From contig JAJEKV010000002.1 in the NCBI GenBank assembly GCA_021234155.1, forward strand, positions 7,598,654-7,662,653: a DNA stretch of 64,000 bases. Direction: 5' to 3'. How positions within the stretch are numbered: the stretch's first letter is position 1; every line of letters starts with the position of its first letter. Positions 14,201 to 26,920 of this stretch are shown here, piece by piece. The notes beneath the pieces were generated by a model. That model worked only from the letters and a program-made list of their open reading frames with translations, was not told the DNA's origin and did no database searches. Source of the DNA: Isoetes taiwanensis. Taxonomy: Eukaryota; Streptophyta; Lycopodiopsida; Isoetales; Isoetaceae. The translations under genes and the position numbers were made by a program.

Positions 14201-17200
14201 TAAATAAATTTTAGGTAGGAATTCACCTAGCACAACACTCTATTCTTTAGAAATATTGAAATGGTAAATTTTTTTGTTTTTCATATGAATTTTAGGCCGA
14301 AGTTCAGCAAAATGTAATGTCATGAAATTCAATGATTTTTTAATATGTCTATCATGGGTAACGCCATCTTGTCCCTAGGATCTTAGTAGTGCCTCCAGTA
14401 ACTAAGGCAATTTGAGGTTTATGGTTCTTGTTGGAAATGTGAAGGATGACATAAAAGGAACTTCTTAGTCTATCTTCATGGTTAAACAGAAAAAAACTCT
14501 GTAACATTTCTATCTCCATGGCAGCCTATGGAGGAATTTTGAAAGAATATCAATTCCAGAACTTTGGAAATTTTTCTTTTTAGATTTTGTTTGTGCTAGT
14601 CGAGGCCTGAAGAACTTGAAAACAAAAAATTCTATTTTATTTCAAGAAATCACAGTATATTTGCAGCTCAAATTCTTTGTTCCCTCATGGGTAGTGTCCT
14701 AACAATGCCCGAATTTTGCTGTACGTCAAGAGGAACACGCGGTGCTCAATGGAAACCCGCCCAATAGGAGTACATCCACTATCTAACGAAAGTGCAATGA
14801 TAATATAATTGGGTTTAAACTTTGCATTTTGTACAAAGAACCACTCGCGGAGAAGCCTAACAACCCAAAATCAAGATAAGGCTTTGCCCTCCACAAGGGC
14901 CGACAGCAATAATGTAAGAACTTATATGCGGGAAGGTGCTACCTCTTGTATTTTCCTCACAGATCATGATCAATGATCCTAATCAGCCTTTCTTTCAGAT
15001 TTTCTTTGAACCGCCACCACTACATTAAAAGTAAAGGAGCCTAAGGACGAAGCGCTTTATGCAACGGCTATTTCATGGTCTAAGTTCATGGATGTTGTAA
15101 ATAAGTAAGCGTGATCGCAAACCGGGCAAGATGATCATGGGGAATCACCCGACAAGCCATCCAAAGATTTTTAACAAACATCTCATATACCTTCGCGGGC
15201 ATGAATTATGTGGAGGTGCTCCAACTTATGAATGAGATTTTGGAGGGCAAAGCTTTTTGAAGGTGCATCCGGATATGTCGGCTGCTGATGATCAAGGTAG
15301 GGCCTTAGACCTTAGAATGTTGGATATTGATGCTGATGCTTTCATGCCAACCGCTTGTTAGAAAAAATACAGAACATGGAGGAGCCAGGACACATTTTTG
15401 AGCTCAATGAATGTGAGGGTCATTGGAGAAAGGTGGCATTGATTATATTAAGGCCACCTATAAAGGATCATGTCCAAGGAAATCTTCCGAAAGTGTTTTT
15501 TGATGCTATTCTCGCCATATTGAAGTCGAGGAAGCAAAGAAATTGAAAGAAAGAGGAAACATCATGCAAGCAGCCACGAATCGTGATACCAGACGGACAA
15601 AAATGAAAATGCTACTGCTTTTCATTGATTACGCGCAACTTTAACATCACCGAAGTTAAGAAATATATCGATCCGCTCGACAAGATTTCGTGCATAACAA
15701 CCGCAGCGTGTATCACATCATCATGTTTCGATCCGCCCACTTGCCAAATTGCTTATACAATACTCGAGTCAAGTTCGTGGAGTTCCCACATGTATCCTTG
15801 GGGGCTTTATGAGGAATGTGGTCGAAGTTAGCAAGAAAATGGTTAAGGAATTCCAAGATATGTCACCCATAATTTCTATCAATAGAAGTGAGGCATCGAT
15901 TTTGCCCGCGGCGTTCCCAAGTTGGAGCCACGCTCTAACTTAGCCTAACAAAAATTCTAAAGACACACCTCTCCCAAAATATTCGACATGTAACGAGAGG
16001 TGGACATGAAAACTAGGAAAGATATCGAATACTCGTATGCATGGAAGGGGACTTTGTCCTTAGTTAAAACGCCGCATATATGCCATGTTAAAGAGTTGGT
16101 CTCAAGATTTATCAGGTTCTTTGACTTCTTCACCAAGACAACTTCTAGGGTGGCCTGATGCAAGGGAAACGATGCTGCTCTCGGCATGACTCATTAAGTG
16201 CAGGTGTTTTTAAGATCTTCTTCGAGACATTAGAGAAAAATGGCAAGGCCTATGCGCCGAAGAGGAAGAAGAAATTTCTATGACCATGAGCCTATCAATG
16301 CACTTTGCCAAACATTAAAATAACCTGTGGGATGGATCTTAGTAAAATGGAAGAGATCCTAGATAAGTTAGATGAGAAGGGGTTCAAATAGAGGCTACAT
16401 GAAACCCGAAAGCACTGGGCTACCTCTAACAAGAAATTTGAGTGCCTTGCCACATAACCTGGATGCTCTCTAAATAAAATCCTATTTTTGAGTACTCTGC
16501 ATGTCTCGATGCCATCGTAACTGAACCTGAAATGCATGGAAGGAAGAAAATGAAACTTGTCAACGACACGAAGTTCCCTTATGGCTTTGGAAGATGAATT
16601 CGCCGGGTACTGCATCGCTCAAATCAAAAGGTGCAACACTTAACCTGCGGGCAATGGATGCTGATTTTGACGTTACATTATTGCTCCCTGAAATGGATTT
16701 GTTCTGCACTCATTGCCATCTGAAGGAACACGCAGAAAAGAATGGCCGCCAAGGCTGTAGACACTCAATCCGCATTCCTCGGTAAAAGAAAATCAATAAA
16801 AATGCCTTAGCAATTAATTTTAGCATTTCTGGTTCTTGGACACTCATATGTATGCATCTTCACTAATATAATGTTTAGTTTTTATCTCTTCTCCTATTGG
16901 GTTTACTCAACTATGTGTATCTTTTTTTCCTATCCATTAGCAGGCCAACTGGAACAAATAGTAACCTTTACCTGAAGATCGCTGGGATGGCGAGTTCTCA
17001 TGTTCAACACTTCTCTAGTCAATTTTTAGTCAGTCATATAGGCCCAGACTCTAAATATATGCTATGGCTCATTGCTCCAAGACGCCATGGCATCAAGGAT
17101 CACTTAGACGCTTATGCCCGCTTCTAAGATTACTGTTCCAACACTATGAAAGTATGTATGTACATTCAATTTTCCTCATGACTATAGCCATGCAGCCTAA

Positions 17201-17317
17201 CATGTGCTGATACCTACGCAATTAGCTCGCCAATAACACATTTTCCGTTCCCAAGAGCTTATTGCGAAGTTGTTAAATGAGAACGAAATTTCTCTAATTA
17301 ATAAAATCATGCTTCAC
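11201..17317. other. Unassigned degenerate DNA with scattered short frames
   Basis: Overlapping short frames occur on both strands at 11.6-12.3 kb, 12.9-13.6 kb and 15.3-16.8 kb. None matches a family I recognise. Frames at 11646-11954 (102 codons) and 12114-12326 (70 codons) are separated by stops and could be pieces of one decayed retroelement polyprotein. The string ACATAGGGGTTTCT occurs twice about 31 bp apart near 13933 and 13964. I see no RNA gene. Confidence 0.35.
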
Positions 17318-17652
17318 ACCATAGTGGTACACCACACACCAGATACTACAATTATCACCACACTACATGCTACCATTATCACCACTCTATCGGGTAACAC
17401 AACACTTACACCCGAAAGTGGGTAATACCTGGCACTGAAGCCGTCACCTCACCACCAACCATACACACCACAATAATCGCGACACCCACCACAACTACAG
17501 ATAACACCACACCCTCACATGCTACCACTGTCACTACCTATACACCACATACCATAATGTAGCAACACTATTCACCATTGATAGCACCACACCCTACTAC
17601 ACCACAATAGAGACACACCATACAACAAATGCTAGCATCATTCTCACCACCT
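17318..17652. repeat. ACCAC/ACACC-rich low-complexity tract
   Basis: For about 335 bp the plus strand is dominated by A and C, with constantly recurring CACCAC, ACACCA, CTACCA and ATCACC words, and is poor in G. There is no exact tandem period, so this is a degenerate minisatellite or cryptically simple sequence. It lies outside any recognisable gene. Confidence 0.7.
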
Positions 17653-18867
17653 ATAGTGGCAACCATTGTACAACATGCCACATACAGTAGCACAGAACAC
17701 GTCATAGATAGCATCCCATTCCACTATTATAGCTAATATGATATATAATGAGAAGCATACAACTATTGGAACATAACTAGAATGACATATTTTGTTTAAG
17801 AATATTGCTCTAATTTTCTGTTTTGATTGTAACTTCAGATTGAATATGTGGTCTAGAGGAATCTGACTTGGTTTTTTTCCCACCATCTTCATCATCTCTG
17901 CCACTTTTGCGGCTTTATTCCGGTTCCTATTGGATTTGCCTATGCTTTCTCTTGGGTCTGGAAGTGCTGGCCTCTGCTTTCTCATTAGGAGTTTTACAGT
18001 AATCCAAAAAGCTCGTCCAATTAACACTTATTAGTTCAAATGTTTAACCTGCAGAGGGCAACATAGTACTAGATGTACAAATAGTTTGAATTAGAAAGAT
18101 CCCCAAGGAAAGTATTAGCCAAAATCAAGACGACGAATTGAAAGGGAGTGGGCAGACTATGTGGCAATAGAGGACAATTTGAGGATGAAGCACACCTAAT
18201 CTAGAGATGCACGACCTAAAAAGAGATCATGGATAAATATGGTGCCATCAATTGGAATCAGGACATCCCTAAGATCATGGATGACAACGATATGAGCAAG
18301 CTCATTAAAGACAATTTATCGCAAAAGGCTTCAATGTCTAATTCTCAAATATGTTATTCGTTTGAAAGTGAATTAAAGAGCATATAGGTCAGGTTATATG
18401 TTACTTAATCTTACATATCCTATGTATAAGAATGCTTGGATTAATATAGTCTCATATCCTTCCGAAAAGGAAGCGAAGAATAAAGAACCCTGCTACACCT
18501 GCTATTTCTATACCACTTCAACAACATAAGATCGAGAAGATTCTATTACATAATAGCAATTCTAATGGCTTTGGATCTAACCTATAGCAGAGTCTTGAAG
18601 GATAAGCAATTTTCCCTAGGCCCACATCGTCTCTTTAAAGCATTGGATTCCTCTGAAGTTTAGGAATTCTCGCTATTTGGTGTAAGGAGGATGACACCTC
18701 CTCTTCTCGTTATTATCTCAACGATTTTTATCCCATAAGGGATTGTAACGTGCATCCTTGGTATTGTAAGTGCATTCGATGGTCCCAATGTTAAATTGAT
18801 TTCTACAATAAGGTCAAGTAATTTGTTGTATAGACTTTTACATTCCGATGTGCCTTTTTGTTTTGTT
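17653..18867. other. Unassigned intergenic DNA
   Basis: AT-rich with short frames only. A 127-codon minus-strand frame at 17644-18027 partly overlaps the ACCAC-rich tract and has no recognisable domain, so I do not call it a gene. Confidence 0.4.
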
Positions 18868-19262
18868 AGGGAGGTAAAAAGGCGCAAGTACGATTCACAA
18901 GATAGGAAAAGGAAGTAGGGGAATGGAAGAACGAGGATAACTCACACATATCACAATGGCTCAAAATTTCTGAAAGACACAATTTTCGAATATCTTTCAT
19001 ATAGCAACTGGAGCTCGTAGGCCATCTACTACCTCTAGTAGATGTCCACTAGTATTGACACTCTTCTAAAGGCATTTTCTTATTTTTTGTAAGATAGAGG
19101 AAAGTCCATATATATCAATGAGGTGAAAAGAGACGTACGGTTCACAAGGCAGGAAAGGAACGAGGATAAACAAAGAATATAAACAATAGAAACAAATTAT
19201 TTAAGGACCACAATTTTGGAATATCCCTCAAATAGTCGAAGGAGGCTATAAGCCATGTCTAT
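18868..19262. repeat. Pair of diverged direct repeats, about 250 bp apart
   Basis: Sequence from about 18868 to 19040 recurs at about 19122 to 19262. Shared words include GAGGTAAAAAGGCGCAAGTACG versus GAGGTGAAAAGAGACGTACG, then TTCACAAG with AGGAAA, GAACGAGGATAA, and CACAATTTTCGAATATC versus CACAATTTTGGAATATC. The copies differ by substitutions and indels, so the duplication is old. Confidence 0.65.
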
Positions 19263-20730
19263 ATTTTGTATGAAGAGCAGAACAATAAATTGCCCTAGAC
19301 AAAGTGCTTGCAACAAGATATTTTCATGGGAATATGGTTGAATTGTGATCTATGAGTTTGCGAAGGCAATTACAGTGATGAGTAATGTAATAATAGTAGA
19401 ACACATAAAGACATTAAAGGCCACCATGCAGTGTGTGACAAATTCTATAAGGGTATATTTTCTGCATAATTTAAGCTAACAGGAAGGATTATACGAAAGA
19501 GGTAGGCTGCAAGGGTTTTCTGGAATTTGTCGTTCATTGCCATTGTGGTAATATCACTGGGAAATAATCACTACTAGTACAATAAATAATTGCACATAGG
19601 AATAGACTAAAATAGGATAAGTTGTTTATCATTATTCAGTCAAACAACATGATACCAATTGCAAGTATTTGTGGTAGATCCTATTAGGTGGAAGTATAAT
19701 GCCGGTATTTTTAAAATTTATAAATATACCACCTTTAATACTAGGAACCTCTTTAAAATTCACATAAGATATGTTGGTGATTATTTTTGATCAAAATATT
19801 GCATTTATTCTCCATATATCGAAAAGCATGCTCTCTAGCTCTTCAATCTCTTCGAGACATGTTCATGGCTAATGCAGGTCGCAGGGTCTAGAATACAAGA
19901 AGGAGAAGAAGGGAATAATGAATAGCTTTGACATGCATAGCTAATCAAAAGCAGGGTTTGGAATTAGGAGGGTTCGTCCCTGAAAAATCCGGCAATTCAA
20001 AAAAAAATTCGATGACCAAAAAAAATTCCCCGACGCTTTACATTTACAAAATTGCTGATCGTGTTCAAGACTATAAATTCAATACTGCAGATGCATTCTA
20101 GCTTATAAGCAGCGTTTTGTATTTAGTTGCAAATTCTAATTTCGGACCCAGATCAAAAGCCGATATGAGAGCCTGGTAAGTAAGTGGTTATTATTACCAT
20201 AACCCAAAAAACATAAGATTAAGAGTTCAACATTCAACTAGGCAATCAATGCACTAGTTGGAAAGCACATTTGGGTAAGTATTCGGGGAAAGGTGGACAA
20301 GTAGAACAAACAAAAATAAGAAAAGGCTCCAACGAATCAAACAAACGGAAATGTACAGGAGGAAAGTAGGTGGGGATGAAGTGCTTAAAAGTCTGTCTAA
20401 TCATGAGGGCTTGAAGTTTGTAGGCATCGAGACACAAAACAAAAACTTAGATAAAATGGGACTTGTATTCTATATCATTTGCATCAAAAGTACTAGCACA
20501 GCAGGAGGAGGGGGGGCTCTTTTATGCTGAAGAAGGTGTGAAGGAATTGCTTAGGCAAGGCGGTGTTCCATTGAGGGGAAGGGATGCTAACTATGGGCAT
20601 GGGCTTTGACAGTTTAATGCCCAGCTCCATGCAGCCCATCTTGAACCTAAAAAAAAGTAAAATTACACACACACAAAATTAAAGCAAGCCTAAATCAGTA
20701 GCGCTTTAGCATGCCAAAAACATGGATATA
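19263..20730. other. AT-rich intergenic DNA
   Basis: No gene recognised. It contains short A- and T-runs near 20000-20030 and a small ACAC run near 20670. Frames are short and random-looking. Confidence 0.4.
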
Positions 20731-20843
20731 CCAAGAATATACCCGTGGTGACCATGTCCAACATTGCCTAAAATCAGCGCTAGTACTTGAATACAAAACT
20801 GGATATACTGGAGAATATACCATCGATGACCAAGTCTACATTT
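20731..20843. repeat. Short direct repeat, 70-bp period
   Basis: A 43-bp segment starting near 20731 (GGATATACCAAGAATATACC, then a GTGACCA-like word) recurs near 20801 with several substitutions (GGATATACTGGAGAATATACC, then GATGACCA). Both copies lie just upstream of the telo-box-bearing segment. Confidence 0.55.
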
Positions 20844-20879
20844 AAGGGCCTGTTCCAGAAAACATCCGAAAAAAGTTTT

Positions 20880-22010
20880 AGGGGTGGGGTAAATTTAGGG
20901 TTAGGGTTTGAGCTTCCCCTAGGGCTGCCTCCCAGCCTCAACAGCAGCAAGTCCCTTTTCATTGGGGCCATGAGGTAAAAGCAAGAAAGGGCCAAGTGAG
21001 AGGTACAGCCCTTGCTTTTCCCGTGCACATGCGTCATGAACATAGAAACATTATTAAACGCAGCGGAAGGGCCCCCTGTAAGGCCCCACTCATTACGGAC
21101 TGAAAAATCCAATTTACGTGTGCGCCCTGCAATGAGGTGTCCAAAGAACCCAGAAATGGCGTCACAAGTCCTTTTTCGTTACCTAACCTCTTCGACAAAA
21201 TCCCCTCGACCGGAAACAGCAGGTAATCAACTCATTTTTGCTACACGCCAGGCAGACCACGCACCGGAACTATCCCTTTCCGGGAGCCATATTAATGGAC
21301 AGTAGCCGCTGACAGATAGCGTATCTTGCTACACTCACACGGTGAGGGCAGGACCCACGCCCAATTATGATAGGCACGTAGCGGTCAGATCTGACCGTCT
21401 GGGAAACCTAGTATTTTAAATGGTCTGTGCACTTGGCCCCAGAATGGGACACAGGACTGGACCATATAACAGCGGCAGCACAATAACTTCTTTATTTCTA
21501 TCTGCCTCTTACTTCACCAACTTAATTCCATCTGATTGTAACAGCTTGGTCCGTTATAGACTGGTTGGTTTTCGGTCAAAAGAACGGAAAAAAGAAAAAA
21601 CAGAAGAAACAAATACTACTAGGGCTTGAGAATCCCACCCGACCAGCAACGGTAAACGTTCCTTTTTCTGGCCCCCTCTTTCATATCCAACAAAAACAAA
21701 AACAAAGAGTCCCGCTTTCTAGATTATACCCAAAGATATGTAGATATATGTAGTTGCAAATTGGCCCCCCTTGCATTGTCTAGGTTGTTGCTCTTGTTAT
21801 TCCTCTGTGGGGGCTGGTGGTAGTTCAACTGTCCCTCAATCCCTTCACGCATCCCTCTCTCTAGTTGGACCCGTCGATTCTCAGTCGCTCGCCAATTATA
21901 CATCACACGCCCAGACAAATTCCCAGAGAGCGACACCACGCGGGACCTTGTTTGAAACGTAACCGATTCTTCCAAAAATCTCTCTCAATTGGGAGTAGCC
22001 ATGCACCACA
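20880..22010. promoter_or_regulatory. Promoter-like, low-repeat island; no attached gene identified
   Basis: This stretch is GC-richer and less repetitive than its surroundings. It carries a telo-box-like run (TTTAGGGTTAGGGTTT) at about 20894-20909, a perfect 16-bp palindrome CGGTCAGATCTGACCG at 21382-21397, and polypyrimidine and CAA-rich stretches near 21660-21720 of the kind seen in plant 5' leaders. Open frames (97 codons at 21012-21305, 110 codons on minus at 20780-21112) are not recognisable proteins. It may be a promoter and leader whose coding part has been lost, or a retroelement LTR. This is inference from composition and motifs only. Confidence 0.3.
21382..21397. promoter_or_regulatory. 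16-bp perfect palindrome CGGTCAGATCTGACCG
   Basis: The 16 bases equal their own reverse complement. A palindrome of this length could bind a dimeric regulator. No function is shown by the sequence. Confidence 0.45.
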
Positions 22011-22740
22011 CACCATAGTGGGTCATGAAGTGAACAGACCAATAAGAACATATGGATTGAAGACAACATCAAGGGGGGCCTATAGCCTATACAGAAATGT
22101 AACTAAAACTAATAACCGACGCCTATGTTAGACTAGAGGATTTGTCTAGGAATCCTGGAGTTAAAATAGTATAGTTAAAGGGGATGAGGTCGATAGAGGA
22201 CCACAAGGGCATCTAGATGCTTGCCATTTAGAGAGACGTGCAAAGACATCTGCGAGAGGAATGGTTCCATGTCAGCATGGACCCAGTTTCGATGTTGAGA
22301 GTTGGGGGACGTTGTCAAAGGTGAGTGGCCTGTCTCTTTTCCAACTACCTTGAAAATAGACCTATGTTTTTGGCTACTTGTTTATGATGATGATGATGGC
22401 GGGCAACGAGAAAGCCGAGTTCAACTGATAAGACAGAGGAAGTAAAGTAACGCACCACACTATGCAAATCTAGAAAAGGCAAGGTAGTTACATTGATTCT
22501 TGTGAAGCAATTCACAAAGGTAACGCAATTTAGCATAAAAGAATTGACTTATTTCTTATGTGGCTAGCGTTTGACTCATTGAGATTTCAATCCTTCATCA
22601 TCCTCAGAAATACACGCATTGGGAGAATGTAACAACTTTGAAAATAGACATACGTTGCAACTTACGATGATGCCAAATTAACAAAAACAGGAGTAAAGGT
22701 TCGAAGAGAGCAACAAGTTTAGCGAGTTACCAAGGTATGG
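22011..22740. other. Unassigned DNA with a partial internal repeat
   Basis: A TTGAAAATAGAC segment followed by GATGATG words occurs near 22348 and again near 22631, suggesting a diverged duplication with an offset of about 283 bp. Near 22621 GGGAGAATGTAACAAC resembles a polypurine tract followed by an LTR start, but no second LTR was found. No gene is recognised. Confidence 0.35.
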
Positions 22741-23975
22741 TAGGGCATCTAGGGAGCATGCTTTTTAAGGGGGCCCTCGACTCATTGCAATCTTTTCATC
22801 AATTGTCTTTTATGAGCAGTCAAGAAATGAAATTTAGCTTGATCATGTAATGGTTCAAGTTTCTATAAAACAATCATTAGATTAACAATATTGACAATGT
22901 CATCCTTTAGGTTTTCTAAAATTGAATGGTCCAAATAAGTAGTTCATTGGTCTCCAATGTATGTAAAAAGTTGATCTTTAATGAGCAATACACATTTGCA
23001 AATGAACGGCCCACACAAGGTTGCAATGGCTTACTAATGTATATAATATCTACATCCAATCTTGACTTTGAAAGTTTATAAACTCATATCTAAGTGACAC
23101 GGAACAAAATTTACAATAATTTTGGTTGTATATTACACACCTTTATAATTTGATTTTCCAATGCAAACCATTTTCAAAAATCTGGTTTTCAACCTCTTCT
23201 ATGACGAGTACTAGACCATGTCTCAAATGCATCACCCTAGTTAATGTCCTTCCTGAATTGGTACTCAATTCCAAGCAACATATGCTCATCCAAAGTATTC
23301 AAGAACACATTCGGTGATGCAGATATGGAGGTTATTGTGCGAACATGATGGGCGCCAAAATTTGGGGCAAAAAAATAATCGAACTTCTTGGGGGAAAAAA
23401 AAGAAAGGCTTTATATAATATTGGTACAAAAAACTTATTGCTATATAAAACCTAGGTTATCTATATTTGGCTCTTGTTCAAATAGAAATTTTCAAGGAAT
23501 ATTCTTGAAAATGCTTTCCCAAAAATTTGTTTTCACATTCAAACCTTGTCCCATTGTTTTGGTCCTCATATGCAAACCAACAGTTAAACATTGGTAGTCC
23601 CTGCAGCCCAATCAACCCGATTGGTAGGGCATCTAGGGAGCATGCTTTCTAAGGGGGCCCTCGACTCATTGGAATCTTTTCATCAATTGTCTTTTATGAG
23701 CAATCAAGAAATGAAATTTAGCTTGATCATGTATTGATTCAAGTTTCTATAAAACAACCATGATATTAACAACATTACAATGTCTTAGTTTAGGTTTCTA
23801 CAAGTGAATGGTCCAAATGTGCAGTTCATTTGTCTCCAATGTTTGTAAAAAGTTGATCTTTTACACCTTTGCAAATGAACGGCCCACATGAGATTGCAAT
23901 GGCTTACTAATGCTAGTCAACTTATATAATAGCTACATCAATCTTGACTTTAAATGTTTGTAAATTGGTCTTTAA
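22741..23975. repeat. Direct duplication, two copies about 340 bp each, offset 884 bp
   Basis: The segment starting at 22741 (TAGGGCATCTAGGGAGCATG) reappears at 23625 and stays alignable through about 23080 and 23975 respectively. Shared landmarks are CTCGACTCATT, CATCAATTGTCTTTTATGAGCA, a TAGCTTGATCATGTA word, GAATGGTCCAAAT and GCAAATGAACGGCCCACA. Differences are ordinary substitutions and small indels. The intervening 540 bp is AT-rich. This could be a segmental duplication or two LTR-like copies, but no TG...CA ends, primer-binding site or polypurine tract could be placed. Confidence 0.8.
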
Positions 23976-24859
23976 GAGAAGACGAAGAAGATAGTGAAGA
24001 AGAGTGGCTTTCATTAATGCTGGTCAATTGAGTTAATATGGTGGCCAAATTGGGGAAATTTCATTCGCCAAGATTTCAATGAGAATGAGAATGGTTTTGT
24101 CATTCACTCAAGAACTAACTCCACCATGGGAAATACTTTTTGCTGGAGAGAAATGGACATTTATGAGTTAAACTAAAACTATGCTAATGGCATTAAAGTG
24201 GATGAATACCCTGCTAGTAGCTCATGTGACAATTGAGGCCAAGATTAATGACTACAGAAGCAACCCAAAGCTATGCTAATGGCATTAAAGGGATGAAATT
24301 TTAACATAGTAGCTCATGTGACACTGAGGCTGAGCTTATATGGCTTGGTGGAATCCCCATAAAGAGATATTAGAATTAAAGAATTTATGTGATGAACTTC
24401 AGGCAAATAGTCCAATATGATTGTACACTTACTTAAAAAAGCCCCCTATAGACTCTGTTGACTCTGTCCTAACAGTTGAGAGAATAATGGTATCGCTAAT
24501 AATTACATTATGGAAATCACTTTAGCAAAACACCGGTGACAAGGGTAAAGAACTGGATGAGTTAAACTAACGTTCAAGAGTTGATGGTATTGTATACAAT
24601 AGTCAATGTGGGGTTTGGCTAAGACATGTCACCAGGCCTGAAGCTCTAATGCAGGATCACCTTGTAACAGTAAAAGAGATAGCGGATACGGTTGGGAAAA
24701 TAGTTTTAACATCCACCGAAGATACATGGCAGGGCTATGTAACACGCACACACAACTTCAACTTTGGTGACAGTGTCCTACAACAATCAGTGAAAAGTAG
24801 CTAAATGTGGAGAGGGGGCATTAAGGAAGGTCAAAATTAAATAATTTTGGACTCTAATA
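23976..24859. other. Intergenic DNA with a 92-bp-offset tandem duplication
   Basis: CTATGCTAATGGCATTAAAG begins at 24179 and again at 24271. Each copy continues about 60 bp through TAGTAGCTCATGTGACA and an ATTGAGGC or CTGAGGC word. Nothing else is recognisable. The block ends at the T-run of the LINE relic. Confidence 0.55.
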
Positions 24860-24875
24860 TTTTTTTTTTTTTTTT
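24860..24875 (-). repeat. Poly(A) tail of LINE relic (T run on plus strand)
   Basis: Sixteen consecutive T. It marks the 3' end of the minus-strand LINE and suggests insertion by target-primed reverse transcription. Confidence 0.75.
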
Positions 24876-26330
24876 GAGGGATAAAAAATAGACTTTTATT
24901 TACTTTAAGAGGAAATGATATTAATGTGCCTATTATTGTATGTGGGTGCACCCATCTCCAAATCCTATAGAAGGGGTAGCTACATAGCTCCTTTGGACGC
25001 CTCTAGTGTAGACTTAGAGAAAGCCCCATATTTCAAATTCCTACTTTTCCTTCAGCCTTCAACCAATTAGCCCCGGAATTTTTTAGCCCTTTCCAAAGAT
25101 CAGATGTGTAAGCCGATTAGGATTTGACCCTTGATTCTCTTTGAAGATTCAAGGCATTTCCGCTTCCATATTGACCGGGGATGTCTCGTGCCTCTAGCTA
25201 TATGGAAGGCCATCTTCTCAGTGCCCCCAACGAGGAAGGATACCCAACAAGGCTCTCGGTACTCTAACGGTATTCAAAGTTTATCCGCCCATGCCCATTA
25301 CTTCGCGCCTTCACATTCCACCGCATAATGTTCAATGGATTCTGCTCAACTCTCAACCCGGGCATAGTAATTAATTTTATTGTCCCATTTGAGACTAGCT
25401 GATTGACCCTCTTTGAGCCCCTCGAACTTCACGGCATAAAGCAAAGCCGCTTTTATCCGCGGGGTATATATTTCCTATGCATCTCTCCATATTTTTAGGT
25501 TTTCCTCCTCAGATCACTAGTCTCCATTTGGTAGATATTGGGGAGTAATAACTAGTCCCTCAATCTTCTCAGAATCCTGATTTAATCCTAACTTGTTAGG
25601 GTCAATCTCGGTGCGTAACCCGGATTTTGATCCCCCTCAGAAGTTATAGTGTTTGGGAGTAATCGTGAGCTTTCACGCTTTCCCATATTGTTTTGTCTCC
25701 GTTCTTTAAGGCAAAACAAACTCCGGAATTCCCGGCCTAACTTACTAATTGCCTCCCTCACTACACTCAAGTACGTGAATCAACACCTCCCACAATTTTT
25801 CCACCTCTTTAATGACATCTCGCGATCAGCCACCATGCCTAAGGGGCCTTGTTTGTTGCGCAAGAGGCACCGGGTACTCCACCATGGAGGAGAAGTCTCT
25901 CGCCTAAACTTGTTGATCAAGTGTAAATATTTTTATGACTCTGCTGCCAAAATTAAACCCTTTAGAATGGGATGCTTCTCTACATGGCTTAAGATCAAAA
26001 AGAGTGACCATGGAAGTGAGACTTTAACCAGGGCTTACTATGCTTACATGAAGCCAATAGGGCCTCGCTGATGAGGTGCATACCGGAGACTTCAATTTTC
26101 CAGGATCCATATGAATTTGGCACTAATACTTTGCTCAGAATGATATGTCAACCATTCCAATTCCTCCTCCTTCGCCTTGTATCTCTCTCAGACTTCCAAT
26201 TCAAGCGATTTTTGACCATCGCTTCTTCTTCGCTCCTCCCTGCACGGTTATGGATTAACCTTCTCAGCTCTTTGTGCCTTCTCCTTTGGGGCTAGAATTG
26301 ATGACGATAGAAGGAGTGTTGCTTAACACA
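24860..26330 (-). mobile_element. LINE (non-LTR) retrotransposon 3' relic
   Basis: A 16-base T run at 24860-24875 on the plus strand is the poly(A) tail of a minus-strand element. On the minus strand, about 25400 to 25140, an interrupted frame reads ESIEHYAVECEGAK, a stop, then WAWADKL. This resembles the zinc-binding segment that follows reverse transcriptase in plant LINEs (the E..EH...C..A...W pattern). Further downstream come RSIWKRKC and a non-coding tail ending in TTTTTTATCCCTC before the poly(A). Frames are broken by stops, so it cannot encode a working protein. Sequence from 25.5 to 26.3 kb is assigned to the same element only by position; no reverse transcriptase motif was seen there. 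Confidence 0.6.
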
Positions 26331-26920
26331 TGTTTTGCCACTGTATCCGGGTCTCCGCAAGTAGATAGCTTACCTTTCCCACCAATTCGATCTCCTAAGG
26401 ATTGATATAGGTAATAGATAAATAGATAGATAGTACTTTTTACGCCGTAGCACAGGGAACATCCAATCCTCCTCTTTTATAAAGTTATCCTGAGTGTCTC
26501 ATAGAACCTAATTTGGGCGGAGGCCTTGTCGACCCAACCTGAAAAAAATGATGCCATGTTGTAAGTTTCCTTTCTAGCTTTGATTTTTTTCCAAAGGCAT
26601 TTTTTAGTGCTACTCCGATAGGGTTCGATTTCTTCTACGAGCTGCAACTATGGTGTCTTCTGTTCTTTTGGCTATCATGAGCATCAAACGGTTTTGGATT
26701 TCTTCACTGCCGATAATGGTCTATTTCCCAAATGGAATGAAATACCAAGAGCTGCGAGTCGACATGATTATCCAAGAGTAATCACCATCTTCTTCTTTAG
26801 AAGAAGCCCTCTGAGGTTTAGGGTCCATACCACATATACGTCAACCCTAGACAACGTAACTACTAAATATATGTCACAAATTACAGGTTTGCAACAACGT
26901 TAGGCACCATTTCTAGTAAA
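26331..26920. other. Spacer upstream of the MYB gene
   Basis: No gene recognised. A short GATA-type microsatellite lies near 26410-26432 and an AT-rich stretch near 26840-26890. It may include distal MYB promoter sequence. Confidence 0.35.

Noticed and set aside
24179-24360. Copia RNase H fragment suggested by a TEAEL-like reading
   Set aside because: The resemblance covers only a few residues within a tandem-duplicated non-coding stretch. No other copia domain is present.
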